64,000 nucleotides of DNA from assembly GCA_040954595.2 (NCBI GenBank), contig CM082594.2:4650001-4714000 (forward strand). Direction: 5' to 3'. The DNA is from Balanoglossus misakiensis. Lineage: Eukaryota; Hemichordata. Below the pieces are notes generated by a model, which saw only the letters and a program-made list of their open reading frames with translations, was not told the DNA's origin and ran no database searches. A program made the position numbers and the translations under genes. Positions within the stretch are counted from its first letter, which is position 1, and each line of letters begins with the position of its first letter. Shown here piece after piece: positions 25,441 through 39,100 of this stretch.

Positions 25441-26149
25441 TGTATTGACTTTAATGGCAGCTGCGTGTTTTTTAGTCTCCATGAATCAAAATCGAAGGAC
25501 TGTGTGCCAATCACATGTTCAGTGCCAGAAAATATATAAGCACTCATTTTGGATTAGCAAGGGCATTAGAACATTAAGCCTTAATCATTTTGCACCAGCC
25601 AGACATAAACATGGCAGTCTGAAACCGTGGATGGTTGCATTGTGTTCGCATAAAACTAAGTATCGCAGCTAGAGAGATAAATATATAACCACATATTTAT
25701 ATTCAACCAGTCAGAATATATCATGCAAAATAACAGGAGAAAATACATTTCAACATTCCTACAGTCACTTTGAAATTGTATTGGTAACAGTAAAACTGTT
25801 TTAAAAAGCTTTTCCCCCAAAATCAAGTGAGCAAGATAAAAAATTAGCACAGCAAAACACTAATTACATCTCTCTACTTTAAATAAGGGTTTTTAGCCTG
25901 ATTTTTGTCGTCGATAAAATGCCTTGCAAAGAAATAACAGTCAGAATTAATATGCTGTAATTAAAGAAGACTTTTATCCTCATTTCAATGTTAAATAACC
26001 GGTTTTTGTAAACGGCTGATAAAAAAATCAATATTTCACATTCCATTAAATTGTGTTCCAAACGCCTCCACAGCTGTACAACCTGCCGGTATTGTATGAC
26101 TAAATTTGTGAAGGCAATGTTATTTTTAGCATCACAAGGGTCAGATGGA
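25441..26149. other. AT-rich noncoding spacer
   Basis: AT-rich and low in CpG. No exon, repeat family or motif cluster was recognised. Confidence 0.5.
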
Positions 26150-26480
26150 GGTCAGCTCGATGTATTCCCCCTCACGCTAACATCTTCAATTTTCACCGAT
26201 AATATCGGCTGTCATTTTGGATGAGGATTTAGACTGTCACCTGGGCGCATTTTTCGCAGAATCTTGCGAAAACCGTCATTTATGTAATCAATATACCGTC
26301 TCCCTGGTGACACTTTTCACAGAATGCATTAGTGTCAGTGACAAATGACAGTAGTCAACAAGAGTGAAATATTCATATGATTATGAATAATTACACACCT
26401 ATAGAATCGTAAAAAGTTTCCACGAACGCAATCTCCTGTTTCTTATGACGTCAAGCAAATATTTACGACGTGCTGGGGCT
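26150..26480. promoter_or_regulatory. Candidate regulatory block with CRE, FOX and POU-like sites
   Basis: A perfect CRE TGACGTCA lies at 26446-26453, followed by a FOX-like TATTTAC at 26460-26466. A near-palindrome with ATTCAT and ATGAAT arms at 26371-26388 leads into ATGAATAATTA, a POU-IV-like word. The block is unique and moderately CpG-rich. No coding potential was recognised. Confidence 0.35.
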
Positions 26481-26539
26481 TAGCTCTGCGAAAAGTGAGC
26501 CTATAAGCTGGAACAGCGATATGCTTTTTGCATTAATCA

Positions 26540-27520
26540 TTTCAGTGGTTGGCGTCTTGGTCGGGGGATAAATCCTTGTTTTTTCGAACGAACTGGAGTC
26601 AGTGTATTGGTATTCACATTGCTTAATACAGAGATTTCATCATTTGTCTGAAAACCGTCATACATGCCAAAACGTATTAGACACACCGAATTTGGACGCA
26701 CTGTCTAAATCTAAATTGGCCTGTTTACTACATTCACCTATCATTATTCAGTTATATTAGCGCATTCACACAAACGGAGGTTGAACCGGGCAATTAAAAA
26801 TATCAATCAGATTTATCAACTGTGTCGTGAGGGAATTCGCAACGAACAGCCATAAATTAATCTCCGCTCGGACCGAAGCTTGTTTTCTCAGCATGTGTAG
26901 GTTAAATATTCCCCTCTGAAGAATAAATAAAAAAATATGAGAAATGAATGTCGCATTCTTCCGACGTGTGTTATCTTTAGCCGTTTTATTTTTAACTTGT
27001 TCAAGCTTAATCCCGCCGTGTCTGGGCGTCTGATACGTTTGATACACAGCATACCCTCTGTGTGTGTTATGTTTGCAAGTGTCAGGTCGGAGGTCGCCGG
27101 CATATCAATTAGCTCTGTGACAGAGCCCCACAAGCTATTCCACACATGCGATTTTACAACTGGCGTCCGGTGTTTTTTTTTTTTTATCGAAAATATGTCG
27201 TCAGCGCTTGATACTTTGAGACACCCTTCTAGAATTCGAATTATTTTAAAACCCAACACGTGCGCTCGTAAGCACTCTGGAGAAACTTGTCACTCGTTGA
27301 TCGTACTTTAATACGTACGAGATGATCAACTTTGTAACGGTTTCCCTTTTCCAATTTAAGTGACTCCTCTCAGAGGTATTCATCTCCAGGAGTAAAGGAG
27401 ATATTCGTGTATTTTTGTGTGGCCACCCAAGTGAAAATCTGTGGTTAGCTGGATCTCGACTTTCGATGGTAGCTGCGGTTAAATTTGCATTATAAGTGAC
27501 CGTATCAGCACTCCACATTC
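26540..27520. promoter_or_regulatory. Extended candidate regulatory block
   Basis: Nearly 1 kb of complex, CpG-containing unique DNA. It includes ATCAATCA (PBX-HOX composite on the minus strand) at 26802-26809 and CGACGTG/CGCCGTG words near 26960 and 27015. A 13-T run lies at about 27173-27185. ORFs overlap on both strands (for example 26888-27259 minus and 26937-27311 plus, each about 123 codons) with no recognised family, and such overlap argues against either being a gene. Confidence 0.3.
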
Positions 27521-29369
27521 ATGACTGTGATGCACCATGCATGATGTCTTTTGCTAGATCATTTCTCTGCATGCAGTCCACTTTCTTATGACTCATATTA
27601 TTCCATCCCACAATTATGATAAATCAGAGTATATATAAACAGAATTTCCAGTTCATCAACTGGCCAAAAATAACACACAAGTGGCCATGGACTGCTGTAC
27701 ACAATCTGAGGTGACTGTACTTTTATTGCATGCAAAGGTCATACATGTAGATCTTCAAACTTGAATCTTCAGTTTTAATTCTGACTGACAGAGGAAAATA
27801 ACAGCGTGTGCCACCTGCAACATCTTTCCAACGACGCGAAAGTTGAAGGGGCATTTGATCGGTACAAACTAACACTTAATAGTTCAAGCTAAAACTTGTA
27901 AGGGCCAATACCACCCAAGGTCCGTATATGCATATATGTATATAAACAAATAACTCCGCTTTGAACTTTTATCGGAGATTGACCAATTATAAACATTTAT
28001 GTGTGATCCATCTGAGTGCTTAGTTCATTGGGATTTCATGTTTAATTCAATGACAATAAAAGGCATCAAGTTGAGGGTTTTTTACTGTTCCGTGATTTTA
28101 TAAATATTACAGCTTGCCCTGAATGAGAGCGCGGCGACCAGCATATTGTAGGATGTATGGTGTAATGACTCTGCCAGTCTTGTAATCATGTGCTCGGAAA
28201 GTGAACAAATTCCCATGAAAGTAAACTGTCTCCTGCGAGTCGTCGTTTTCTTTATGTGGACAATATTTCTTTGTAAACTCTCATCTCTTCTGCAGCAGCC
28301 GCCCACCGTTCCATTCTTTCATCTTCACAATAATGTAGAGTTAGCCACATAAACATTTCTCGGTTGAATTTGATGGTTCGGATGAATCAACTCGCACTGT
28401 GTCTTTAATCCATTTTCTGCCGTTTAGTCTTTAGTTTAAATGGGTCGGTTTTATTTTAAGGACCAATGACACACCTGGCGTCCAGTCTAATGTGGAGTGT
28501 GGTAGCTTGGGAGTGAACACCAAACCCTATACAGCAATATGCCGTTAGTATTTTATCTTCTAATGTGTATGCGCTTTCATCTGGTGTAACTACAATGTAC
28601 AGCTGGATTTCATAAACACTGATAGATCAGGGGACAGAGCAAAAGGTTTTTTTTAGATAACCCAGCGGTTGGAATAAGTCGCACATTTACATTCTTTTAT
28701 GCACTTTTGGTCTATTTTTAGCCGGAGCTAATTTAGACTGTGAGAAGTTTATCAGATTACTGTAGAGTTGACATGTTTTTCCATGGAGTAATTGAGTCAG
28801 GCTGATATGTTGCCAGCTTGACTATCACTCAGCTACAATTGCTGTCTTATTTTTAAAATCATATGATCATACTTCTGGGGTTGGCTCAAATTGCTCAAAA
28901 AATTTTAGAATATTTTTTTCGTCAGAACCAGCATAATCCAAGTATTTTTTCATATCCTAGAGCAGCTGACTTATTTTTGCTCAGGTTTGAGTAATATTGT
29001 ATCTACCGTGACAAGATGATGTGTCCAATGGACATTTGATACTTTCAACTTCAGAATAAGCCAAAAACAAAAAAGCTCTGCAGATAAGACTATTCAAATT
29101 AGCTTAGTTTAAATTTGACTTTAAATTGTCGAGATCTTAACTGGAAGTGATAAGAACATGCTGTTCTTTTCACAACTTGGTTTTAAAAGCGTCTAGTGAA
29201 GAATAGCCATGATGGTACGGTTGATAGCTGAGCCATGTCATTTCCTATTCTTTTTGTGAAGAGCCATGAACAGCAGTCACAACACGGATGTTACCCATTC
29301 ATCACAATTGATGATCTTTTACACCAAATACCACTGATTTTGCCAATCTTCGGGCTCAGCAGTTTACAT
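27521..29369. other. Noncoding DNA, no gene recognised
   Basis: Mostly AT-rich. A moderately complex patch lies at about 28080-28320. No exon, repeat family or motif cluster was recognised. Confidence 0.45.
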
Positions 29370-29700
29370 TGTTGGGTCTCTTAATCGGGCGGCACGCAAG
29401 AGACCTCGTCGCTATCTCTCGTATCGCTTCCGACTTTTGATAATGCCAACTTTTATGAAGACCCAGTCGTGGAGTGTGTGGTGGCCTGTTCACTTCTGCG
29501 CCAGATTGCGCGCCGTTTCGTGCACACACAGACGTCATCGTGTCAGATAAATGAGCGGAGACGCAGAGATAACGACCGGGCGGTTGCAACTGCAGTGATT
29601 TTCTTGCCGTTGAGAATTTTTTGCAGAGATAAACCAACCAACTCTGTGTTTAAGTTAGCCACGCTTTTGATAAGGGGCTGGGGGGATTTGCGTCAATGGA
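29370..29700. promoter_or_regulatory. Candidate noncoding regulatory block
   Basis: CpG-containing unique stretch with GCGCC/GCGCGCC words around 29500-29520. Short ORFs on both strands have no recognised domain. Function is inferred only from contrast with the flanks. Confidence 0.25.
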
Positions 29701-30049
29701 AAAATACATCTGAATATCTGAGATATAATAAATGAGTGTGCATCAGTGTAACCATGTGCTTTTATGTTGGTTCCTGAAACATCTTCCTGAAAAAACATCA
29801 ATCCTATACTTGTATCTCCCAAAATGTGCATGGTAAACAATTGGTAAACAATTGTGTGTTTCAAATTTGCACACAAAAACTGACAATGCTTTACTGGTAA
29901 TGAAAAATGTGATGTTCCTTTTGTCTTGCTACTGCAAAGTTTTAGCAGATACTTTTAAAAGGTCCAAACGTCATAGACCTCATAGCTAATAAGTGGGCTT
30001 GAATTTAGGTACATGTACATGTACACTGCGGCTCCCTTCACCTTAGTGT

Positions 30050-30620
30050 CAGCTAGTTGACATCCTTTGTATCCAACTGGTTTCTGCCTCCCTCAGCACA
30101 CACACACTCGCAAATTTCCAAAGCGATACGATACTGAACTTGGCTGCGCATGCACCATTGCACTGCCGGTGACCTTGAAAGAATTAGATTATGGCAGAAG
30201 CAATGCTTAAGGGCTTCGGCAAATAAGATCAATTTAACTGGGAGTCGCTTAGACTGCCTTCTCCTAACGCTTTAATCCGGACGGCTAAAGGACGCGGGTC
30301 ATGCAACCCCCGGCCTGTGTAAGACTCAATTTGAAACCGGGGCTATCAGAGTGAGATAGCTGAAAAATTGCAGCAGTATACATGTAGCGGAAGTGTGATA
30401 TTTTACAATTTACACAATCTCTGCGTTGGCAGCGTCTGCGATAGAGAGGAGGCAGTGTTTCGGATCCATTGACGTCAGCCTTCATTCTCTCTAATCTGCG
30501 GAAAAATTATTGCGATACGGAACGGGAAAGCCTAATGAATCAGCCGAATAAAGTTGCATCTGTCGACAAGGATAGCTTTGGCATCAAAGAGTCAAGTGCT
30601 CAGCTATGACGAGGGCATTA
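30050..30620. promoter_or_regulatory. Candidate regulatory block with ETS, CRE and extended nuclear-receptor sites
   Basis: The block contains TGACCTTGA (reverse of the ERR/SF1 site TCAAGGTCA) at 30170-30178, an ETS-like GCGGAAGTG at 30387-30395 and a perfect CRE TGACGTCA at 30470-30477. It is unique and CpG-containing across about 550 bp. No exon was recognised. An ETS site would fit feedback from a nearby ETS gene, but that is speculation. Confidence 0.35.
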
Positions 30621-33600
30621 CTGTGAATGGTTTCGTACATTAAGTAACATTATTTATCGTTCTGAATATTTGGTTGTGTTTCCTGAAAATTTAAAATTGA
30701 TGCCTTTCAAAATTGATAGTTGTATATATATGCACTTCAGTATTATGGGAGATTTTTTCTCTGATAAATCTCATTAGCCATTCGACAAATATTTGTACAC
30801 GGCCTGCAACAAACATTGGCATAATTACTATCAAGGGGTGGATTTAAAATATTGCTTTTTGTATCTAGGGTAAATGAACAAATGGATATTGGAGATATCT
30901 AAAAATTTAAACAAACAGAAAAGACAAACTAAATAAATGTACCAGTTAGTGTTTTTGCATTCTAAATGTCATTTCATACCTGGTTGCACAGGTCAGGCAG
31001 TTGTGAGCATTGTTGGTATAGACAGGATTGCTAGGTACATTTCATTGTGTGTTTGTTGCCATGAATTAAATGGTTGGGTGATCTTTTTGTGTATATTGTG
31101 TGGAAATTTTGATGAAATAGTTCTTGATCACAGAACTGCCCAATATTTTATTCACAAAGGTTGGATTCTGATATTTTGGGGAGGGGGGGGGGGGGAACAT
31201 CAGATGTGTTAATGTTTGTGACCCGGCGTGCAGGTGGAAAAGGAAAGCCTGATGCATAATTCTCGAAGGCTGAATCACTCTCCAGTCAAGCGTACTTTAA
31301 CGCTTTCTGATCAATTTTTAACCAAAACAGCATATTAAAATGCGCTTAAGCAATCAACATTAAAATATTCAAGAAGGCCATTCGAGTCAATTTGTTCTGC
31401 TCTTCTACAGTTCCTGTACACGGACTCAATTCGCCCATTTGTATATAATCTATTTTTAGCCGCCGAATGTGAGATTGTGGTGATGGCACATTTCAGTCCA
31501 CAAAGATATGATTACAATCACTTCCAGAGTTGCATGCAGTCATCTGCCTGTGGACAGTTTATTTATAACCGGCACGCCGGCAATCATTTCTGTAGAATTA
31601 TTAGGTACAATCACCCATCGGGTCAAAAGATGTTGCATGTAAATATTCCTGCCGAGATCATGCTGCCATCGGCTATCTCTTGGGTAATTTGACATCGAAG
31701 AAAGGTGCGAGTTGTGATCGCTGTAACATTTTAAACGTGGTTTGTGATTGTACTCTCTCACTTGCTTGATATCGAGTCAATTACCACTGTACTGTTAAAC
31801 GTGTGTTATCGCCATACTTAGCTAGATGACAGAATCAAAGATGATAGAATCATTAATTGTAAAGCAATACCAGAGGGGGAGGAGAAGAGAGGGAGGGAGA
31901 GAGAGAGAGAGATTGATCCAGGTGTACATTCAGGTGGTAGATATTCCACTTTTAGTATTTCTGTCACACATGTCTCTGTGAACTAGTTTCTGCAAAGGTA
32001 TTAAAAGTGACATGTATGGTTTCCATGGACTAATTTCAGTTGCAAAGGGTATTAAAAGTCAGAATGGCAAAGATACAAGTACAATTGACTCTTGGCAATA
32101 TGGCACAGTGTATTTTTGCAAGAGTATAATCCCATTACAAGAAGATTCTTCAGTATTAATATTTGCCCATTTCCAAAAGAGAAGAATTATTTAGGCTAAG
32201 AGTACTGTGAAAATACTTAATTAGGGCAAATAATTCAAAAATCAATTTCGTTCTACTTTTCCTTCACTGATTTTAATGTCAGTTACACTGAAGCCAAATT
32301 CAGAAAAACGTGACACCCTTGCAGAAAGGATAGAACAATTACTTGAACTGTGAGAATTTCAAATACCCAAGAGAAAGTTTAAAGTTCAAACCATTCTGTT
32401 TGCGCCAAACACCTCTCTCTCAAGTCCTTCATTTGAACACAAGTTCACCCAATTGTTCATTCATGACAGGTATTTCCTCGCGTTGAATAAATTGCTCTTT
32501 TTTTACGTGTGGGCGATGGCGTCATTACGTGTGGATGGACAAGAATTCCAATTGCTCAACACTCATCACTCCGATGTGCCCACTGTCGGCTAGCTGTTAT
32601 GGATCTGTTTGGATTTATTGAATGTTTAATGCTTTGTTCTTTTCGTCTGTATCATTTCAAAATCAATTATAGACTTATCAGATGCTAAGAAATGGCTCTG
32701 TTTGGCTAAGTGCTGGGTGGTGTCCACAACGTGATGACAAAATTCACTCTGTCAGAGATCAGAGTGAGAGCACCAGATTGCATAGAAAGTATGATCGATA
32801 ACAGAGTCCTAAATTGTCAGCAAAACTATTTTCTCAAATTACTCTCTGACTGTTTCCCATCTCAGAGAATTATCAGGGCTATTATTAAGCAAGCTTTAGA
32901 GCCTCAGAGACTTTCCAGCTTTGAGCGTTGACTCAGGCTCAATTTTAGAAGAAATCCCGTACGGTGCTTTAATGAGATGTATCTGGGAGATACAGGGTAT
33001 CTCTGATAATTTGTTATACCTGATACAATGACACTTCACTTTAAAAAAGCAGTGTTATTTGTTTTCGTGCTTTTCTTTCACAGCTGAAGTGATTGCATGT
33101 TAATAGCTGAGTTGAGTTCTATGGCTGTAGATGGCTTTGATGAATTCATTCCCTATTCGCCTAACTGTGCTACCGGTACATGTGCATGCATCGCCAGGTC
33201 GATAAACTATCAAATTGTGAATTCAGGATGCTAGCCATAATAATTCTGAAATCCTTATACATGCACATAATATTTCATGTTGCAAATTGGTATTATTTCA
33301 TTTTATTTACTGATCCTTTAGTTGAACTAGGATATAAGTATGGGGGCGTTCCATCTAGCGCTTGTCTGCAGTTGAACTCAATTTCTGAAGTTGAAACAAT
33401 TGCACCGGTATGAATATGTAATAGAATTTGATACTAGGGTACACAACCTTATCAGTGCAGAAACGTGTGACCATGTGACCGGATGCACTCTGGTGGTGAA
33501 TTTGTAATTTTGTGCTCCAGTTCTTGTTGTTCTATTAACTGAATTGTAGTGTTAAAACACTATAAGGGTCATTGAACTTGAATAAAACAGGACATCATGT

Positions 33601-34439
33601 TATACATCTTGATATAGTGAATATTTGACATTCAGAAGAAAATGTCATCTTTTCGGTGGGTGTAGCCTGCATACTAATGAACTAATTTGCATGAGTGATG
33701 ATTTACATATAAATGAATTTTAGCGATGTGGGATTGGATAGACATAACATGGATTGAGTATGTCAGATGTGTGGTAAACACGATTTAGATGTATCATTCT
33801 ATTGCAATATGCCATAATGCAGTAATTTTGATCAAAACCTTGAACTATTAACCTGTGGTTGTATATATTGATGGTGATATCAATCTTGAATATTACATTT
33901 CATGTTTATGTTGTGGGTGATATCTCCTGATTCACTGAAATACAGCGCATCTCAAGATCTGCACGGACAAAATAAAGCACACATAGCTTGTTGTGTGAAA
34001 TTCTTAGTGCGAGATAGAATCATTGTGTGACGCAATATTTCCATTCCACTCTTTTCGTTTAAAAAAAATGTAATTCCCTTGGAAACAACCATCACAGCTG
34101 TACAGACCTCCGTGGTTCATCAGTCCAATTTTCAACCAGTAATTCCAGACATTTCTTGGGAATAATCACAGTTTTCTGAAGGGGGAAAAAAGTAAGTGCA
34201 AGGTGTCACTAGTATCTAGGGCACAGTCACATGTAGTGTATTTGTCTGACGAAGGTGCATTTATGAGGAAGCAATTTTTTGTCCAACAAGCAGGGTAGGG
34301 TAAATTGGCCTGCCTAAGTGACTGCAGCGGTACCTGGGGGTAGCTAGCCTTAATCATGTAGCCATAATGTGCAAGACTGGCCTTTCAAATTATTCTATCA
34401 AGACTACCATTAAGAACATCTCTCGTCGAAATGAATGTG
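30621..34439. other. Noncoding DNA with simple repeats
   Basis: A 13-base poly-G lies at 31183-31195. A 41-base pure purine tract at 31872-31912 ends in (GA)8. A TACCGGTA palindrome is at 33171-33178, a near-palindrome TAGTGTTAAAACACTA at 33547-33562 and a POU octamer at 33685-33692. No gene was recognised. Confidence 0.5.
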
Positions 34440-34870
34440 CGGCAATTTCACAAATCCGGCCTTGAGAATGTCAGAAAAAAGTGCATTGCTCGGGTATCCG
34501 GAATTTGACGAATTACGGCCAAACTGGAGCTGTCAGCTTTCGATCATATTTTCCCCAAGTGGTACTTACCTGGTGATATCTGATATAGCTGTTTTCCATT
34601 AACAACATCAGGTTTAATCATCTTGATAGAAAATGAAATCCTGGCGAGGACCAAATCACTCAATCATCATGTTACAATGTCTGAGAACATCCTTGTCATC
34701 TGCGCACCAATTGCGCTTGCTATATATGATTTCTCCTCCCCTTTCCATCAAATACAAGTAAAACATTTTATCAAGTTTACCAGTGTTTCTGGCATACGTA
34801 ATCCGGACTTCAATCTCCCAAGATTTTTTACAAGATTAGGTAATTTGATACGGTTCCAGTTGCTTGCATT
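34440..34870. promoter_or_regulatory. Candidate noncoding regulatory block
   Basis: Unique, moderately CpG-rich sequence with CCGGCC/CCGGAA words near 34457-34503 and a POU/Hox-like AT core downstream. The 84-codon + strand ORF at 34623-34877 has no recognised domain. Confidence 0.22.
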
Positions 34871-35878
34871 GGCTTAATCGGTCTTCTCCAGCAATTTACG
34901 GATATCTAGGTGGAGGGATCAGAACAGAAAAAGAGACGTAAAGAGCCGTGAATACGATACCGTGAACGCTGATTGATGTTATATATGTTGCTTCAGTTCC
35001 ATTACCAATGATGATTGGGGCTATAAGCTCAGTGTCTCGTTACTCAGATCAAGTTGCAGAAATGAGAAACATATACAGTACTTGAGAAAAAAGAGAACTG
35101 CGTCTTCGGTTTGAACTGCATTGATTCCTCCCAGATATTGTGAGAGTGGACTGGGTTGAAGAAACATTTATTTTATTCCAAATGCAATAGGTTCTGGTGT
35201 GCCTCTTACATCGATCATGATAAGACGAGATCTCCATGAGATGTCATCTATCAGTGATAAATATCGGAACAACCGATGCATTCATCTGAAGCCTTTTACG
35301 GATCAATCATACACATACAATCAGATGGATTTCCAACAACTTTTCACCCTGTGTGCCAATTGGTGCAGATTGTTTGAGGACAAAAGTCAATAACATCAAC
35401 TTCCCAAATTCTGGATTTGTGCCAGATGGTGCAAACGTCATTCTGGAGTACTATACTCTTGTACATTGTGATGATCAAGAATCTGCAAAAATACTTACTT
35501 TATTTGAAAGTCTGTATATATGCACCATATATGTAGTCTGCTAAGTTCAACTAAAAAGGTTTAAAGCTGTTAAATTACTACATTCACTTGTCATTGACAA
35601 GGTGACTTGACCTCTAGTATCAGGTCACAGTCTGTGTACTTTTGAGAAGTGCCACAACCCACATCATGGCATCATCATAATTGTTATCACCGACTATAAA
35701 AAAGAAAATGAAATGATACGGGCAGGACATCGCAATGACGCATGCACAGATGTTGCGACACTGGCAATGCTTGGTCAGGGAGCATGAAGGAAAATAACAA
35801 GCATGCCTTGATTTCCCCAAAGAACCATTTTCCAACCTCTCATAAATTCATAACAAGACAACAATTAGGGTACGATTT
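34871..35878. other. Noncoding DNA, no gene recognised
   Basis: Short overlapping ORFs only. A PBX-HOX-like TGATTGAT lies at 34970-34977. No splice-supported exon was seen. Confidence 0.45.
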
Positions 35879-36190
35879 ATGATTGAACTGCGTCGACTCC
35901 CCCGAGAGGGCTCGATTGCCGCGCAGTTCGCCGAACGGCCCCGGCCTGCGACGACCGGTGTGAGCGCGGTGCATGCAAGAGACCCAGGTGTGCGAGTCCC
36001 TCTCTCGCAACTGTAATTATTCATCGTATCTTCAGCTGCATTTCGTTCCCGGGTCAGCGTCTTTCCGCGCCAGTCGATAAATCACTTTCTAAAATATTCC
36101 CAGTCTCCTCTGTCTGGCAAGAAATGCAGTTTCGCTCCTCTGACAGAGCTTCGGGGGGTGTTTTTTCGGTAAAACGGATTTCAGTAAGTG
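35879..36190. promoter_or_regulatory. CpG-rich block, candidate promoter or 5' exon
   Basis: This is the most CpG-dense stretch noticed in the window, with many CG dinucleotides between 35890 and 35985. A 45-codon ORF on the + strand at 35879-36016 (MIELRRLPREGSIAAQFA at its start) spans the densest part. It has a weak start context and no recognised family. A CpG island marking a promoter or untranslated first exon of the downstream DGK gene, 24 kb before its recognised exon, is one reading; an isolated enhancer is another. Confidence 0.35.
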
Positions 36191-39100
36191 TCCATCCTCT
36201 TGGCTTTTAGGACGAGACGATGCATGTACATGCACACGTAATGGATCCACTGCTGGCAGCCATGAGTTTAAAAAACCCTGCTTTTCGTTCCAGCAACGAT
36301 GGTGGATTAAGCATTTTCAATCTTGATTTAGTTTGCTTTCAGTGCTGGATAAACTTATTACTCTCTGTAATCCACGGATAGCAAATATTGCTTGGAGGTG
36401 TTTTTTTTATCTTTTGCCGAATATGACTAACGTAATTAACTAAGACTGGGTCCTAATTTTTTTTTAATTGACTTTACTGAACACACCGTCCTCCTAATTC
36501 CACTGTGTAATTTTACACTTGGAATGCTTTGATGATGTGCAAAAATAAAATGTTGACATTTCTTGAATTAATTGCTAGGGTCTTGTTGGACGTGATGTGT
36601 TGGTGCTGTCCGATATATGCCATGCAGGTGGTGAAGTGACTGTACGTCCTGCAGTCACACCTGCGATATGAATGCACAGGTCACGAAAGAGTGAGCCTGG
36701 GCTGCTATTTTCAGACTAACAAAATAATTAATCCACATGCCAATTGATCTGTGTAGATGTCAAAGGAAAAACGACAAGCTAAATGTGTTGTGCACCCCAT
36801 TTTTGTCTCAAAATAACTTTTGCATACCAGCTTGTGCATTTATTTGGCGCTTATACTCTGGAAACACCGACTAAAACTTGACTGGTTGCAGCTGAGAAGT
36901 AAAACCATGGTCTTTCAATAAAATATTGCAAAGATGCATGCAGGTGTTTAAAAATAGAACAGAACTGTAGGGCATGAATGTCAAGGTCTTTGGTAAAAAA
37001 AATGGATATTATGAAAAATGAGCATCGCTGTCGTTAATACAAGTTAATTTTCAAAATTACTCCACACAAGCAATAAGTACAGCAAGGAAATTACTGTATA
37101 TGCAGTTGACATTTGAACTTGTCCTTTGTTATGTCCTCAGGTGGTGTAAGTATATCGTTCAATTTCAAGGTTATACTCTCCGCGCGATTAAAACTCTCAG
37201 ATTGGTATCGATCAATGCTGGCATCATACAATATGCAAATCATCTTGAGAGACATTAAATTGACACATGCATTAAAGTTAACCTAGATACTTTACCTGGT
37301 GTAGACAATGTATTGTATGTATAAAAGAAAAAAGTCTTTCAATCGTGACAGTAATGATGATGTATGCTCCAGTCGTTTACAATAATATGAGTTTTCCAGC
37401 CAAATTCACAGAAATTCCACTACATAGTATATCCCAAGTAATTGAAAATGTAAATTTGATGTCAAGCTGTTCGTGGACCTTGGTAAGTTGAAGGTCATTA
37501 TCACCTTCACCTTGCTAAGTCAACGTCATTCAGGCTCCATGTGATACATACTGTTACATTAGTACATTACAGACTGTAACAGAATTTTGAGCATTATAAA
37601 GTGTCAGAAACCATTGAAGTTTCTGCTGCTGTATACCGTATTGCAGTCAGTGCACCTTTACCTAATGATGTGACCAGTAGATTTTAATCACTGAATGAGT
37701 AGGACTTTGTCTTTTTTGAGAGCACCTTTCACGATTTCCCATTTGCACAAGGTAGCAAGGTTTATTCCTGACAGTTGTCAACATTTTCTGTACAGATGAC
37801 TGGAAGTTTTCACGCGAGAGACCACTCCATTAAGATTGTAATGCCCAGCTCCACTGAAAACACAGACAAATCTTGTCAATCTGAACCCTTTCTGTACTTT
37901 GTGAAAAACCAAACTGTATTATTCTTACAACTCTTTTAGTTTCCTCTGTTTGAACTCCCATTAAAGATGTCAAACTAAAGCACAGATTTGATTGAAAGAA
38001 AAAAACTCCTGAGCCTTTAATGCAGTCTGGTACTGACTCTTTCTTCCTTGTCTGTCTTCGTGTGACAAGTCTAACATCGGTGAAACTTTTAGAAATAATC
38101 GGTGAATGGAACAATATTCCACTGTGACTGGCAAGTGTCAACTGCGATGACATGACACCGCACTGTGCGTGCAATTTAAAAGAGCTTTCGGGAGATGAAA
38201 AGGACATCTAAAAGGGGCATGGCTTTAAATGCCATGTTTGTGGCAATATCTTTGATTCATGGTACCAGAGGAGAAAGCTTTAAAAATCTTCAGTGGTATA
38301 TAATTCACTGCTGTTTGCCTATACTCGAGACTTTGATTTTATTTGTCACAAATCACAAAATTCTGTTGGTTTTTGTAGATAAATAGATTTTTGCTGGTAC
38401 CAGTGATTTTTCTATGTATAAAGATCCCAAATGGAAACTCTGAGGATAGGATATGAAAGATTTGTTTTAGCTTTTGTTTGCGTTTAATCGGAATGACATG
38501 ATTAAAATAGGCGCCATCCACTGTGATCTAGTTTTATGCCCATTGTACGCTGTGTCAACGGCTCCTGATTTTGAGCCATCAAAACCTGCAGCCGTGTAAT
38601 ATAAGTGGGTTTGTAGTCCATTCCTCTGCCCTGCGGCATTGTGAAGTGCGTGTAGCGTGTTACGCTTTTGTAACTTGAACATGCATTTGATTCCCGGCTG
38701 CACTCTTCCAAGTCAATAGCTTCTGCAGTGACGGCTTCAGTGTGGGCAGCTACAATTACACTCGCACGCATGAGGTCAGTTTAGCCTGAAATGCTGATAA
38801 ATTTTAAAAGTTTCAAAATCAGAGAAAAATGATGCATCAGTTCCATTCATCTGCAGTAAGCAACACCCTGTCCATTTTCCCACGTGGCTGTCATTGTCCT
38901 CAAATTGCAACAATTGAGGACTTTCCCTGATATTTAGGTCAATTACAACCAGTCTGCCGGAGAAAAAATAATTGGATAATATTGATGATGCAGAGAACTT
39001 TAAGAATTTGTTGAGAGATAAATAATTGATTATTGTTGCCCTCAGATGGCCTGTTTGTGTATTTAATAAATCCCAAAAATTGTGTTTACTCATCAAATTC

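Noticed and set aside
26888-27311. Two overlapping ORFs on opposite strands, about 123 codons each
   Set aside because: Overlap in opposite frames, no domains; better explained as a complex noncoding block.
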